In this document: piece after piece, positions 23,326 to 35,514 of the stretch | How the letters are laid out: each line of letters opens with the position of its first letter | Numbering within the stretch: position 1 is the stretch's first letter | Assembly (NCBI GenBank): GCA_037039685.1 | Contig: JAWNGF010000001.1 | Location: 4,092,001 to 4,156,000 of the forward strand | Source of the DNA: Ceratobasidium sp. AG-K | Taxonomy: Eukaryota > Basidiomycota > Agaricomycetes > Cantharellales > Ceratobasidiaceae | DNA: 64,000 bases | Reading direction: 5' to 3' | Notes under the pieces: generated by a model | What the model saw: the letters and a program-made list of their open reading frames with translations, nothing else | Databases searched by the model: none | Told to the model about the DNA's origin: nothing | Program-made: the position numbers and the translations under genes

Positions 23326-23441
23326 CTTGTAAGAGTTTACAAGGGACAGTCAGACCCCGAATATCGTCGTCGCTTATCCCTCTATTACAAATCAACGCAA
23401 ATCCCGATATTATGATGTCATACACGACCAAACATGCCACA

Positions 23442-26371
23442 CTACACTACATCGTCCTCCAACAACCGCCGCTCGTCGGCCCTCAGTGGTTTCCACCCCT
23501 CGATAAAACTCAACCCAGCAGGTCTGCACGCACCCCATGCTGCGTTGCGTGTCCACTTGCCCAGACTGAATGCATTCGGCCCCGGTCCACTCTCCGACCC
23601 CCGTGCGAGCGACGCATGCGCCGACAGGCGAAGCTGCTCGATCGTGGTGATATTCAACGCCAACAACTGCCACACAGTCAGCATATGTCAAATCAATCAA
23701 ATCTCACTCACCCTGATATGGTATCCGAGCAACGTCCCCACTGGCCACATTACCGCCGCACACACGATAAACACCACTGCGCTCCCGATCCCCGTCCCCG
23801 TCAACGCCCCTCTAAAGTTTTTCGACCCGTGCTCGGGGAGCGTTTGAAAGTAAATATGCAGCGCCGAGGTCACTGCGATCAGTAATATTGCCAGGAACTG
23901 AAGTCGGTGAATTCGGGGAGCATGCCGTACACCAGGCACATGCACAAGAAGCATACGGATCAACCAGGTGTATGCGTCACCAGAACAGGAACGACCCCAA
24001 GTCCGGTCCGAGGTTCGCACGACCAGGCGGGCGAAATCGGTGAGCGCGGGCAGTCCATGGTATCGGGCGGTCCATGGTATCGGGCAATTCCCCACAATTC
24101 ATCCACGGTTGACAGTTCACCCGAGTGCCACAAATCGTCAAAGACACATCCGCGACGCGAAACGCGCATAGAGACAAAGCAAGACATCAGTCAGCTAATT
24201 AGTCGCACGGAAAAAGGGTGCGCGGTTGAAGGCTAAACGTCTTGTGGAACAGTGTAGGAATGTCCCGCGCGCGATCCTTCCTCGCCGAGCGGAATGAGCG
24301 TCTACCTCCACCCAGCCATCCAACCAACAATCACCCGGAGCACCCCCAAACCCAATCCGCGCACCCCAAAAAAGAAAGACCACTCACACATGCAACCAAA
24401 AATGTAATAAATGTAGTATAATTACGCCTCCCTATGCAATTGTTCACCCACTGACAGTGGTGATCACATCCGTCTACGCAATTGTCACACTGCCAAATGT
24501 CAGTTTTAGCGCACGTGCGTGTCGCGACACGTACAATTCGACAGTGGCTGGATCGAAGCGGTCGGTATGTCCTGCATGTCGCGCAGTATTTGACGCGCAC
24601 ACTGTGCGCAAATCTCAAAATCAAACTCGAGCAAAAGTACGATTAGACTCACGGAATGCCGCGAACGTCTATGTCCCGTATGTACGGTGTCCCATCCTCG
24701 TCGGTCGCAGGGCTCAAGTCCAAGTTTCGCGGGACGATACCAGGATCCGTAAACGCCTATCGCTCATTAGACTCGAGTTCTAAAAATAGAATTGCACTTA
24801 CCGTTCGAGCCATGCTCACCACGACTAGTAGCACTAACCAAGCGCCCACCGCAGCCAGCCCCGGACTCACATGCTTCCACCACCACACGCACGTCGTGGC
24901 TATCCACGTCGCAGACGTTCCCAACACCAGCGCCACACTAAACACAAACGGATAGGGAATCAAGCCCAGTCTTGGTCGTTTGGTTCGCTTTCCCTCCTCT
25001 TCGTACTCATAGCCTGATACTCCCGCCGAGTATGCCCAGTCGCCATTGTCAGCAGCGTACGGGTGTGCTTTGCGTTGCTTGACCGGTACTCGGCGGGTGC
25101 CGCCACCGGTTACCAAATGACCCCCACAGAACCACCGGCTTTCGCTTGCGACCAGCTCGTGCTGTTTAACCACCCGACCCTTGGCGTCGCGGACAATAGG
25201 ACCCGAGTCGGGTTGCCATCCCGACGTTGCATACGAGGTCGGTCGCCGACGAGAGGATTCACTGATTCGGGGGTAGCTGGAGCGTGTAGGGTGGTCCGTG
25301 ACGTTGCTCTCCCGAGGATGGTCGATCAGGATTTGAGGGGAAGCACGGCGTGGTGGCTCGGTGGGTGGTGGTGGAGGCGCCTGAGGTTTGCCACTGCCGC
25401 CACTGCTCCTTCCATGCGTCTGGCTATCAAACGACGATGACCTCGAGCGCGTCCGAGTAAACCGAACGATACTCTCCCTCGGGCTGCGAACCCCGCCCAC
25501 ACTATCCCCCCATCCCTTTTCCTTGTCCCTCTCAGTCGGCGGCGCAAGTTCGGGAGCCACAGGCGTCACTGTCCTCTTCTCCTCATCCTCCCTCTCCTTG
25601 TTCCGCCCTCCAAACCCCAAACTCGCACGCTTCCCCGCACTAAACAACATCTGACCAAAACTCGGGGAGCCACCACGTTCAGCCTGCCTCGATCCACCCC
25701 CAATCGGGATAAGCGCCTCTCGACTCTGTTTAGACGGCAGGCGCGCCAAGGGAATTTGTTCCGCCACTGTCGAACTGGAGCGTGCGTGTGTGACATCGCG
25801 ATTTGAATACGTACTCCCACCCGAATACGTATTAGTTCCGCCCTGGGTTCGGTTTTGTCCGCGCGTCGAGGGGGGGAGGGCTAAACTGGGCCCGCCAAGG
25901 GGACTGGGGTTGCGTTGTGGAGGAGAGATGGTCGAGCGAGAGGGAGACGAGGGTCGGTTGACTGAAAACGACTCGCCGGCGCGAATATGGGTGGGAGTTG
26001 TTCGCCGAATGTTGAACGGATGGGTGAGCCGGTGAATGTTGTTCGTACGGGTGACGCGAGGGATGGAAAGGTCGAGGAACGGGTAACCGAGCCAATGCTG
26101 GACGAGTGGCCGTGTCCAGGGCGTTCAGGAGTCGGGTTATGGAGCGTCGAGTTGAGGCTGACTGACGCAGGGATTGGGGAAGTGCGGGCGTAGGGGATTG
26201 GTTGTGTTCTCGACTTGCGGCTTGTTGTTTTGCGAATGAAGAGGCAATAGACCCACTCCGTCCGCGTGCGCCATAGAAAAGCTGAGCAGGAGTCGACGGG
26301 GGGCTGAATGTAGAATTGGTAGGAGTAGGGCGCGACGCAGACGGCGCATGGGTAGAATGGGTAGACGCCAT
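23442..26371 (-). CDS. ERF2: DHHC palmitoyltransferase, ERF2 type (two apparent -1 frameshifts near the N terminus)
   Basis: Multi-pass membrane S-acyltransferase; ERF2 palmitoylates Ras-type GTPases. The catalytic domain is spliced from four exons: [30 protein letters not shown], then [20 protein letters not shown] with the DHHC core, and [12 protein letters not shown]. After a 490-nt intron (23898-24387) come [17 protein letters not shown] and a second helix. The TTxE motif (NITTIEQLR) and FSLGKWTRN follow. A long Ser/Pro-rich N terminus starts [15 protein letters not shown]. It switches frame by -1 twice: at about 26198-26201 (into [14 protein letters not shown]) and at about 25981-25990 (into [14 protein letters not shown]). 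Splicing does not explain either. Tandem with the transcription factor gene, 116 bp apart. Confidence 0.9.
24053..24086. repeat. 17-bp tandem duplication in the long ERF2 intron
   Basis: Two adjacent copies of a 17-bp unit (gtccatggtatcgggcg and its near-identical neighbour) at 24053-24069 and 24070-24086, within the 490-nt intron. Confidence 0.85.
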
Positions 26372-26671
26372 GGAAGAAACAAGAGAATATCTAACGACTA
26401 GCACCTGCTCAGCCTCGCCCGTCCGCATTGGCGCCACAAACTCACCTGGGATCTTCGACACGGAAGATGGCGCTCAACGAGCAGTTCTAAGTTACAAAAA
26501 GCAGAAAGAGAAAACGAACGACTGGTCTGCAAAAATATCAACTCAGCTCGACATTTTTGCCAGGGCACATCACTCACGGTGGACGACAAGAACTCACAAA
26601 GCGCCTCCGACCCTGATCACCGTCCCTTTTGCGGGTCCCCGGGCACTCCCTCCTACCAGTTGTCGATCAAC

Positions 26672-27966
26672 ATGTCCAAACTCTCCTTCTCACTCTCAAA
26701 GCCAAAGAAAGATGCTCAGCCTGTTGGCACTGCGCCGTCGCTCACCAAACGCGCATTCGACGACGATGGCGAGCCAGAGCCTGGCCCTAGTACGGCGCCC
26801 ACTCGGAAGAAGAACGACATGACGAGCATGGCAGCGCAGGCCGTCTCTCGCAAGGCCAACGACAGATGGATGCAGAGCTCAAAGTCGACAACACAGTATT
26901 CCAGTACGACGAAGTATGGGAGGGATGAAACTCGCCGAGGCCAAGGCCAAAGCTCACAAGGAGGACAATCCAGAGGCTCGCAAGGCAGTTCAACTCCCAG
27001 TGGCTCACATTATGCTGACCGTATTACAGCCCAAGTACATGAAAAACCTCCTCGAGTCCGCCCAAACACGCCGTCTCGACCACCTCCGAGCAGAAGAAAA
27101 GATGATGCAGCGTGAGCGCGAGGCTGAAGGCGACGAGTTTGCCGACAAGGACAAGTTTGTCACTCAGGCCTACAAGGACCAGATGGCTGAAGTCCGTCGA
27201 GCCGAGGCGGAAGAGAAAGCTCGCGAAGGTGCGTCTCTCCTAACCTCGGAGATTTATTTATTTATTCATTTGTAGAGGCCGAACGGAAGAACAACAAAGG
27301 ACTGGGCGGAGGCATGACCCATTTCTACAAACAGCTCTTGGAGGACTCTTCCAAGTCTCATGATGCCGCCGTCGCTGCGTCTGAAACCAGCGCTCCGACT
27401 GCACCCGGTAAAATCGGACCCGCCCCGCCGGCCGTCCAGAATCTCACTATACGTGGCCCCAAACCGTTGGAGGTGGCACCTAGTCCTGACAAGGTCCTGG
27501 CCAAACCTCAGACTAGCAAGGACGGTCAGACGAGGACGATCATTGCCGAAGGTGGGGCTCAAGTCGAGGTCAACGACAACAACGAAGTCGTCGACAAGCG
27601 CGAGCTCCTCGCTGCTGGTCTGAACCTCTCCCTCCCTAATACGCGGAACCTTTCGCTACTACGGGCAATTCACGGGTCATCAAAGAAAGAAGGAGACGAG
27701 CCTGTGGTGCACATCGGGCTGCAGGTGTGGCTGCGTCCAAGGAGGAGATTCGGAAGCGACAACAACGGCAGCTCGAGTCTCAGTTGGAGGACGAGCGGAA
27801 GCGGATCCAGGAAGAGCAGGAACGACAAGAGAGGGAAGAGCGCGAGAGGATTGTCCGGCGGCGCAACGACGACGCCGCAGTGCAAGAAGCCAAGGAACGA
27901 TACCTCGCACGAAAGCGTCGAAAGCTCGAGGAAGACCAGGCTCAAGCCCAACAAGGCGACTCATGA
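26672..27966 (+). CDS. NSRP1/CCDC55-like splicing regulator (three apparent -1 frameshifts)
   Basis: Coiled-coil nuclear protein of the DUF2040/NSRP1 family. Start MSKLSFSLSKPKK. The core is LKVDNTVFQYDEVWEGMKLAEA, then PKYMKNLLESAQTRRLDHLRA, MMQREREAEGDEFADKDKFV, TQAYKDQMAEVRRAEAEEK and GLGGGMTHFYKQLLED. It ends in a Glu/Arg-rich helix finishing RKRRKLEEDQAQAQQGDS. To keep this family order the frame must step by -1 at about 26855 (before RQMDAELK), about 26924 (EGMK) and about 27713 (before AASKEEIRKR). A 45-nt in-frame segment (26985-27029) with a GC donor, a CTGAC branch site and TTACAG looks like an intron. The gene may be real and mis-assembled, or decaying. Confidence 0.8.
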
Positions 27967-28113
27967 CCTACCTATGGACTCGGACTTTATGTATTCTGCT
28001 ACAGATGTTAAACCGGAAAGCGCACGTTTGTGTTTGTAGATCGTCCATTCATAGATTACAATAGCAAAGCGTTTCGGACAATACATACCGCCCGCAGCCG
28101 TTCCCGCCACCAA

Positions 28114-28656
28114 TTAAAACTCGTCTTCGCCCACTTTGAAGAATGCTGAATACGTGAGAATGGTACCGTACACCAGCGCGCCACCTGCGATTGCCATCGC
28201 GGATGCAGTGGGCTTGATCACCTCGGCATGCGCTAGCACGAGGGGTAGCGCAAACGCCGTAATGACGATCATAGCTGTTGCAGTTTGGGTTTAAATTCAA
28301 AGTGGTGGGCGGTGGTAAGACATACCGGTGATGAACCGCCCGATATCAACAGCCGCATTGTTTCCATCGTAATCCGTAAAGTCATCCGTCCCGCAGTGGG
28401 AGAAGACGGCGTTTGGAAGGGGGGCAAGTACGAATAACAGTGCTGAGCATATCTAGTTAGTTTAAAGTAGAGAATAAGAGACAGGGACGTACCAACGAGC
28501 AGCGGCAACCAGTTATTCCACAACGCACACGAAAGGATGATCAACAAGAACCCAACCGCAAGCACAAATGCAAGTAGGATAACGGCTACCCAAACTCTAT
28601 CAGCTATAATACCCCTATATTAACAACGAGAGCGTACTTTTCAGTCCGGCGGCCAT
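28114..28656 (-). CDS. VPS55: vacuolar protein sorting protein Vps55 (LEPROT family)
   Basis: Four-helix membrane protein of late endosomes that works with Vps68 in sorting to the vacuole. Start MAAGLK, then after an intron VAVILLAFVLAVGFLLIILS and CALWNNWLPLLV. ALLFVLAPLPNAVFSHCGTD, GRFITG and MIVITAFALPLVLAHAEVI follow. It ends YSAFFKVGEDEF. Four short exons; about 135 residues. Head-to-head with the Sac2-like gene, 112 bp between start codons. Confidence 0.93.
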
Positions 28657-28768
28657 GGTACTCGATTCGGAGGGCGCGCAGAGGTTGTCGAATGTGGGAA
28701 GCAGAATAAGCGCCCGATGCCAGGGACCGGGGTACAACAAATGCGCTCATAGCACTCGGACGACCACC

Positions 28769-31700
28769 ATGTTTGCCCAGCTGTTCAGCAAACGATTCTC
28801 CAAGCCGCCTCCTCCGAGTGCGCCCAGTAACGCGCATCCTGCTCAAGTACATCCAAACGCGTTTACTGTATCTCCAGACGGTCATCATGTCGCGCACTTG
28901 CCCCCTAAGCATGTCGTGCCGCCTGTACCTCATCCATCGCCCTATGCCCGACTGGTTCTTCATGCCTCGTTAGAGGGGTTGCTTATCCGATCAGATGTGC
29001 CTTCCAGGGAGTGTGCGTCGTATGTTTGCGTTTCGTGGAATGGCGGAGGACCGGGTGGAACTGGCGTTGATGTAAGTGTCGTAAGCACTAAATCTGGGGC
29101 GACTTGGGATGGGCCAGTAGTATATGGTATTGTGGGTGTTATAACGGTGTACCAGGGTGAGTCTACGCGTATTTTTTCATAGTAATGCGCATCTAACTGG
29201 GGCGCAGAATCGTTCCTGCTCGTCATATCAGACCGGAAAGCAGCCGGCACTTGTACGTCATTTGCGTCAAATCGATCACTCTCCTAACCCTCGAGTAGTA
29301 TTCTCCCCCACGCGACCGGTATACACCATTAAAGGCATCGCGGCCATTCCACTCCGGGAAGATCAAGCCCGAACAGCTCTCAACGGCCTCGTTGCACGGA
29401 AACAACCCCTCACGCCGCGTCCGACCCTAGACATCCTAACCGACGACGTACCCGACTTGAATCCCGACCCTAAAACTCCCCAAGGCCCAAGTCGAGCTAA
29501 TTCGGAGCCCAAGGTCAAATTTGCGTCTGAACCAATCCCGATCCCGACGGCCAATGAGTCTACGGTCTCACTCTCACTAACGGACGCGACTTCGGTTTCT
29601 CCCGGTACTTCTGGAGCATCTACCCCCCTATCATCGAGTGGGATATTGAGTGGTCCAGCGCCGGTTGCAAAGTCATTGCTGAACAAGCTTTCGTTTTGGT
29701 CTGCCCCGAGGACGTCTCTCCCGCCTTCCCTTGACACTACGCCAGCGTTGGATACCAACTCGCCTCCAGATGGTGACGTCGAGCCCGAACAAGTGTTGCA
29801 ACAAATATTGGCTGCAGAACATGCTGCCCCTAACTCAACAGAAGAGCGGAATGCCGAGCTCACGCGAAAGGTCGTGAGGGAGGTTGTAAGGCAGTTCAGT
29901 TCGGGATGCATGTATTACTCGTTGGATTTGGGTAAGTCCTGCTAATTGCTACCCGTTGACCTGTCATAACGGGATTATAGACCTCGCTACGTCTCTTCAA
30001 GAGAAACATGAGCAAGTCGTCAAGACACAGCACGAAGACACCATCCTAGAGGACATTGTTTCGGCTAGTGGAGGGGTTCCCCAGAGTCCCCAGCAGGGCT
30101 CGAGCTCGAACACTCCATCCAAGGATGGTCGGCGACCCTCACTTTCAATTCAGACTGAATCCAACCCGGGCAAGCCCCCATCCCAGACTGACGCCTTTGC
30201 AGAACCACATGGGTTGCTCCCACTATGGCTTCGCGTCCCTCAAAGGTCGAGACGATTCTGGTGGAACGAGGTGTTGGCCGCGCCATTTGTTGAAGCTGGC
30301 GTACGTTCCCAACTCCATAGCCCAAATCTAGTTACTAACAGTATTTCCAGGCCCACCCATACGTTGTCCCGATCTTACAAGGTCACTTCCAAAGTGCGAC
30401 TTTTAGCATCGGCGACGACATGACCGGGAGCGGCGACCCCCAAGTCGTCGAGTATGCACTTGTTTCGAGACGGTCGAGGGATCGTGCTGGGCTCCGATAC
30501 CAACGGCGGGGGATCGACGATGTAAGCCTTATTTGGGGTATGATAGTGGCGTGGGAGCTGAAATGCGGGGCAGGATGCTCATGTCGCCAACTTCGTCGAG
30601 ACGGAAGGCATCGTTCGTGTAGCAGTACGTCGAAACATCTTGCTATATGCGCATGGCTAAAGATACGAGTAGCGCCTAGGGTCGGACAACGTGTTTAGCT
30701 ACGTTCAGATCAGAGGGTCGAGTGCGTACCCTTTGTTATCTCGACTTGAACCCGAACTCACCACATTGCAGTCCCTGTATTCTGGTCTCAACCCGGACTA
30801 TCACTGAAACCCCCAGTCAAACTCAATCGTCCGGTGAAAGATGCCCTGGAACCCGCTCGGAAGCACTTCCAGTCCTGTGCTCAGACATGCACATCAGACG
30901 GCAAGCCTTCGCCTGTCATTTGCGTCAACCTTGTCGAAAAGGGCGGTAGGGAAGGAGTTGTATGTAATGCGTATGATGAGTTAGTCAAGATGCTGGAGGA
31001 AGATGTCAAAATTATCGAGTGCGTGTTTTCTCGCTTTCTGTTGTAGGCGAGCTATTGATGTGTGTGGGGTAGCTTTGATTTCCATGCCGAGACCAAGGGG
31101 ATGAAGTGAGCCCTCCAATTGCTCTTTGATAGCTCAACTCAGAATTGTGCAGATATGAGAACATCTCCAAGCTGGTTAATCAACTTGAACGGACGTTTGG
31201 GGCACAAGGATACTTTTGGGTTCGGGATGGGCAAGTTTTAGTTAGGCAGAATGGGGTATTTAGGACCAACTGCATTGACTGCTTGGGTATGTCTTGCCAA
31301 ACGCGGTCCGGCGCCCAGCTGACTTGGTTCAGACCGGACCAATGTCGTTCAAAGTGCATTTGCGCGCTACGTATTGAACCACCAGCTCCAAGCATTGGCA
31401 CTCATCAAACCGACGGACATCGAAGCGGACTTGGTGTTCAATGACGTATGGGCAAATAATGGAGATGCGATTTCCAGGGCCTAGTGAGTCGGATATTGGG
31501 GTTATAATCCTTTCGGGCTGATGTCGTGGTTCAGTGCTGGCACGTCTGCACTGAAGGGCGATTTCACGAGGTGAGTAGGCCCAAAACAGGTTTCAATTGT
31601 CATTGGCTAATGGTGTTGTAGGACGGGCAGAAGGGACTTTGGTAAGGCGACCGGTGCTAGTATGAGCTGATGCTAATGCGTGTTTAGGTGGAATGCTCAA

Positions 31701-32897
31701 CGATGGTCGCAACAGCATCGCTAGGTTCGCCTCGTTCACCGCCTCTAGTGCACCCCACTTACTCAAAACGTGCAGAATGTACACATCCAATTTCGCAGAC
31801 TACTTTTCTCAAGCCACAATCGACTTCATGCTTGGACACCGCACCGCTTCTGTCTTTTCAGAATTTCTACTACAACTCTCATCCACAGACCCTCGAGAGA
31901 TCCTCAAAGTGTCGAAAATCCGGGCCAGTGCAATCGAAACGACAATCGCACGCGTGGTACTCGAGCATGAGCATGCAGTGAATGCTTGGACGCTGTTGAG
32001 TCCCGCGCAGGTAGGCGTGGCGGTGGCGGATAAATTTGTAGAAAAAATTCTGCTGTTGACTGCAAACGCGATTTATATTGTGGTGGGTAGATATGTTGTT
32101 TCTGGCATTTGTTGATCGAGCCTTGTTGACCCGCACTTGTAGAGCTTCGATTTCGAGATGGACAAGGTTGTGTCTAGTCGGCGGGTTCCACTCGAAGATG
32201 TCGTTGGTATTAAACAAGGTGCGATTCCCGAAGGTCTGGTCGCTACTCAGCTAATGACCGGGCTCCAGGCGCATACATCCTATCTACGCTACACGAGGCC
32301 AGCAAAGACCCGGCTGAGAACTATGGTTTCTCAATCACATACCGTTCAGCTCACCAAGACATCCGCCTTACAACCTATTCCATGCGCAATAGACCGGCCC
32401 TCTTGCCTGCTTCGTCCGACTCGGTCCTTGCAGCGCCACCAGACGAAGCCAGGACACCAACCCAACAACAAGTAGCTCTTGTCCCATTCCTCAGGAGGGC
32501 GTCCTCGGTTCGTCGGGGGGCGGGCATGCTCTCTCAGATTCTTTCAGCATCTGCACCACCGCCGTCTCCCGGAGGCGTTCCAAACGACTTGGAAACGGTG
32601 TCATTTAAAGTTCTTCCGGTTCTGGATGTCCATTCGGACCAGATTGGTGCTGCGCCTCTGACGTGTCGGGACGCCGCCCGTCGGATTGTCAAAGATGTCG
32701 TAGCTGGGTGTAGGAGTGCTGGGGTTGGGAACGATGATGAATTCGTTGTGGAGGAGGATATTGTTAGGTGGGTTAACGCTGAGATCATATTTCTTTATAC
32801 TGAACAATATTGTAGCCTCGAACAGGCGCAGAAGATTACTCCGGTGTGGGCACAGCTCGAGTACAGCTTTAAGCGCTTCTTGTGGCTTGGGAGCTAG
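28769..32897 (+). CDS. Sac2-type phosphoinositide phosphatase (SacI + hSac2 domains)
   Basis: Removes phosphate from phosphatidylinositol phosphates on endomembranes. Start MFAQLFSKRFSKPPPP; the SacI domain runs from about 29300 to 31700. It contains WWNEVLAAPFVEAG, GLRYQRRGIDDDAHVANFVE, YVQIRGSIPVFWSQPGLS and the catalytic CX5R(T) loop RTNCIDCLDRTNVVQ, assembled across the intron at about 31289-31340. GMLNDGRNSIARF follows. The hSac2 homology domain is MYTSNFADYFSQATIDFMLG to VPLEDVVGIKQG, characteristic of INPP5F/Sac2 and absent from plain Sac1. No C-terminal membrane anchor is seen (ends FKRFLWLGS), unlike Sac1. A Ser/Pro-rich insert (about 29400-29780) interrupts the SacI domain. About twelve exons, all with GT-AG introns. 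An apparent frame problem near 30620 is resolved by an intron of about 68 nt before SDNVFSYV. Confidence 0.92.
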
Positions 32898-32995
32898 TCC
32901 AATAACTTGACAATTAAATCGGTAATGTATCTCAATGACCCTATTTATGTCCCAGTCACGCCTCGTAGATATGATACTGTACATATTATCATGAA

Positions 32996-35514
32996 TCACC
33001 GTTGAATCATTTCTACGGTCTCTTCTCCGTCCGTGGCGGCTCGCATATACCCTCTACCCACACCTCCTTGACGCCCGAAGAGCCCCCCGATGCGGTCCCC
33101 CAGCCAGCGAATAGGTCGAGGTACTCCGTTTGGGTCGTGGACGTACATCGAGATGTAGTAAAATGGTATACCAGATGCTATGAAGGCTATAGCGAGGTGG
33201 ATAGTTGGTTAAGATCCGGCGTGAGGATGACACTCAGACTTACCAAACGCGGCGAGCGCCTCTAGTGGCGCAGCAAAAATGGGCATTAATAGGAGGAAAA
33301 GAGACACCTATATGGATACTCAGCACCTCAACTGGAAACGTGCGTCAAAAAACCTACTCCTGAGAACATTAATGGAGTAATAATCCAGGTCTTGTAAGGT
33401 CTAAAATCCGACTTTTAGGCTTTGCCGCCGTGAGCAGGATTCACGACTTACCTCGGCAGGTCGGGTTCTCTAACTCGTAGCACGATTAGTCCTGCCCCAG
33501 TGAGGAAGTAAAACGTCCAAGCGGCAACACCAACTAAAGATAACGCTCAAACAATTGTTCGACACATTGAGACACGACTTACCAAAGTTGATCATGGTCC
33601 TAAAGCCCCCACCAATGAGGATGTAAAACATTGTAGTTGCGACTTGCAGGATCATCGCATTCAATGGGGTCTTTCGGCTCTTGTGTAATTGGCCAAAGAA
33701 AGAGGGCAGGTATCCTTCTCGGGCCGCAGCATAGATGAGTCGAGCACTAGTAAACATAGATCCTACATACAAGTTCAGTTTAATCAGTGAAGCTTCCCAC
33801 ATCGGCGCAGTACACTTTACCGTTCACGGCTCCGAAGCATGATATCGCAACCACACATGCAAATACCACGGCACCTATATTCCCAAATAACTCTCGACCG
33901 AAATCAAGGGCAACGGTGTTGCTCAACTCCACTGTAGACTCAAAATGCGAGTTTCAGCCAGACAGACAGCCGAGTTCATCTATCATGTAGCTCACCTTGG
34001 TCAAAACAGCAAAATACGATACATTTGCCGCAAGGAATAGCACCTATAGAAGCAGCTTCCCTCAGTGCCCAAATAGATAAAAATAGACAACCTACCATGA
34101 CAGAAAGCATACTTATATGTATAACCCTTGGTAGATCCCGATCAGGATTCTTCATTTCTCCTGCTACATAGTTGACTTGGTCCCAGCCATCGTAGGCCCT
34201 GAAAATAAAGTTACTTCTAGAGCAGCGGGAAAGATTGGGTCGCATACCAGAGGCCAGAGTATAGCGCAAGCGCAAATGAGGAAGGATTAGGAGATGTACC
34301 AGCGAAAAGGGAGTCAGTTAGTGAAGTCGATATCTTCCCCCGGATGATCTGGATAAGCCCGAGAATGGCAACGGCAACCTTCAATACAAGTTGAGACCAA
34401 GTTCAAAATCGTTATCTGCAAGAGCACATACTAACGAGGCAAACTGGGCAATGTCAATCCTGAGTTTTCGAGGCAACGACTAAATACTCACTTTGATAAC
34501 AGTAAAGACAACAGAAGTTCTGGTTCCCAGTTTTGGAGTAGCTACGCAGAGAATAGCAATAACCAAGATGGCCAACGCGGCAGTGAGTTTTATAGCCCAA
34601 TGGGGAATTGCATCTGGACTAGTATTCGTTCCAGTCGCGTGATACAGTAACCTAGGAGGTTGAGTGTAAGAAGCGACATACTTCAAGTCAAGTCTCCCGT
34701 TACCTATTAAGGTATTCACTACAGTGATCAGGCGATCATCAGTTATATGAGAGCACGGGTCAAAAGATACAACAAACCCGAATATGAGAGCTATGATGGC
34801 ATTCCCTCCTGGTTTAAGCACGGTCACTGCCGTCCAAGTGTACAGATATGACATTAGCGGGTTATAAGCATAAGCGAGGTATGCCTGTGCGCCTCCGTTC
34901 AACGGAATCATCGTCCCAAGTTCCGCAAAGGAGCTATAGGACAGAAGCGAGGTTAATGCTCAATCCTGAACCCCACCTTGAAACTCACCTTGCTCCTGAC
35001 CACGCTAAGAGTCCGCTGGCCACCCATACAGCTAGACTCGCCCCGACTGACGATGTGTTAGCTATTACCACCCCAGGTGCCGAGCTAAAGCACCCAACGT
35101 CAGTAAGCCCAACAGGTGGGCTCTTGCATCAACGCTCACAAGATCCCAGACCCAACCTGCCCCCCAATAACGAGGGCTATACCTGAACATCCCATAACAG
35201 ATAAAACAACGTGTTTTGAGTACATTACGGCCAACCTTACCGCTATTTAGACCAATTGTTTTACTTGGGCCAGTATCTCCATCATCTCTATCGGCTGTAG
35301 CTGAGCTCAAAGATAATGGAAGTAACTCAGGCCGGAAATCCAAGCTGATGACACTGCCAGTCGCGCTAGATCGTCGTAAACCGCCTAGGGGGTGTGTTGT
35401 TCGGTAGGGTGAAAGTGCACTCCCTTGTGTAAGTTCGAGGTCGCGTAATGAGTCTACACTGGAGCGATGTTTAGGCGAGCCTGGCGAAAGAGGCGAACGT
35501 GAGTATGAGGACAT
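32996..35514 (-). CDS. amino-acid permease, APC superfamily (LAT / Mup-like)
   Basis: Twelve-helix plasma-membrane amino-acid transporter. An about 80-residue Ser/Arg-rich cytosolic tail starts MSSYSRSPLSPGSPKHRSSV (35514); an in-frame Met at 35598 is the alternative. Helix 1 carries the APC signature ALVIGGQVGSGIF, then SAPGVVIANTSSVGASLAVW, SSFAELGTMIPLNGGAQAYL, WAYDGWDQVNYVAGEMKNP, VFACVVAISCFGAVNGSMF, RLIYAAAREGYLP and PYKTWIITPLM. It ends TVEMIQR. A 15-nt exon (34704-34718) restores FGEYLNRLLYH. Sequence style is that of the yeast Mup1/Mup3 and animal L-type (SLC7) transporters; the substrate is not determined. Convergent with the Sac2 gene, 98 bp. Confidence 0.88.
34704..34718 (-). other. 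15-nt micro-exon of the amino-acid permease
   Basis: Exon tgaataccttaatag (minus strand), preceded by CACTGTAG and followed by GTAACG. It joins IFG to LLYH and creates the conserved GEYLNRLLYH. Without it the flanking exons are out of phase. Confidence 0.75.

Noticed and set aside
22717..23415. Long plus-strand open frame (over 200 codons) opposite the transcription factor
   Set aside because: It is antisense to the zinc-cluster exon, has Arg/Gly/Trp-biased composition and no family motif; a shadow frame.
25870..25877. Run of seven G taken as the cause of the ERF2 frame change
   Set aside because: The coding-like frame is already entered upstream, near 25985, so the G run is not the switch point.
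30600..30700. Possible frameshift in the Sac2 gene before SYVQIRGS
   Set aside because: Donor GTGTAG after ATCGTTC and acceptor CGCCTAG give VRSDNVFSYVQIRGS in frame.
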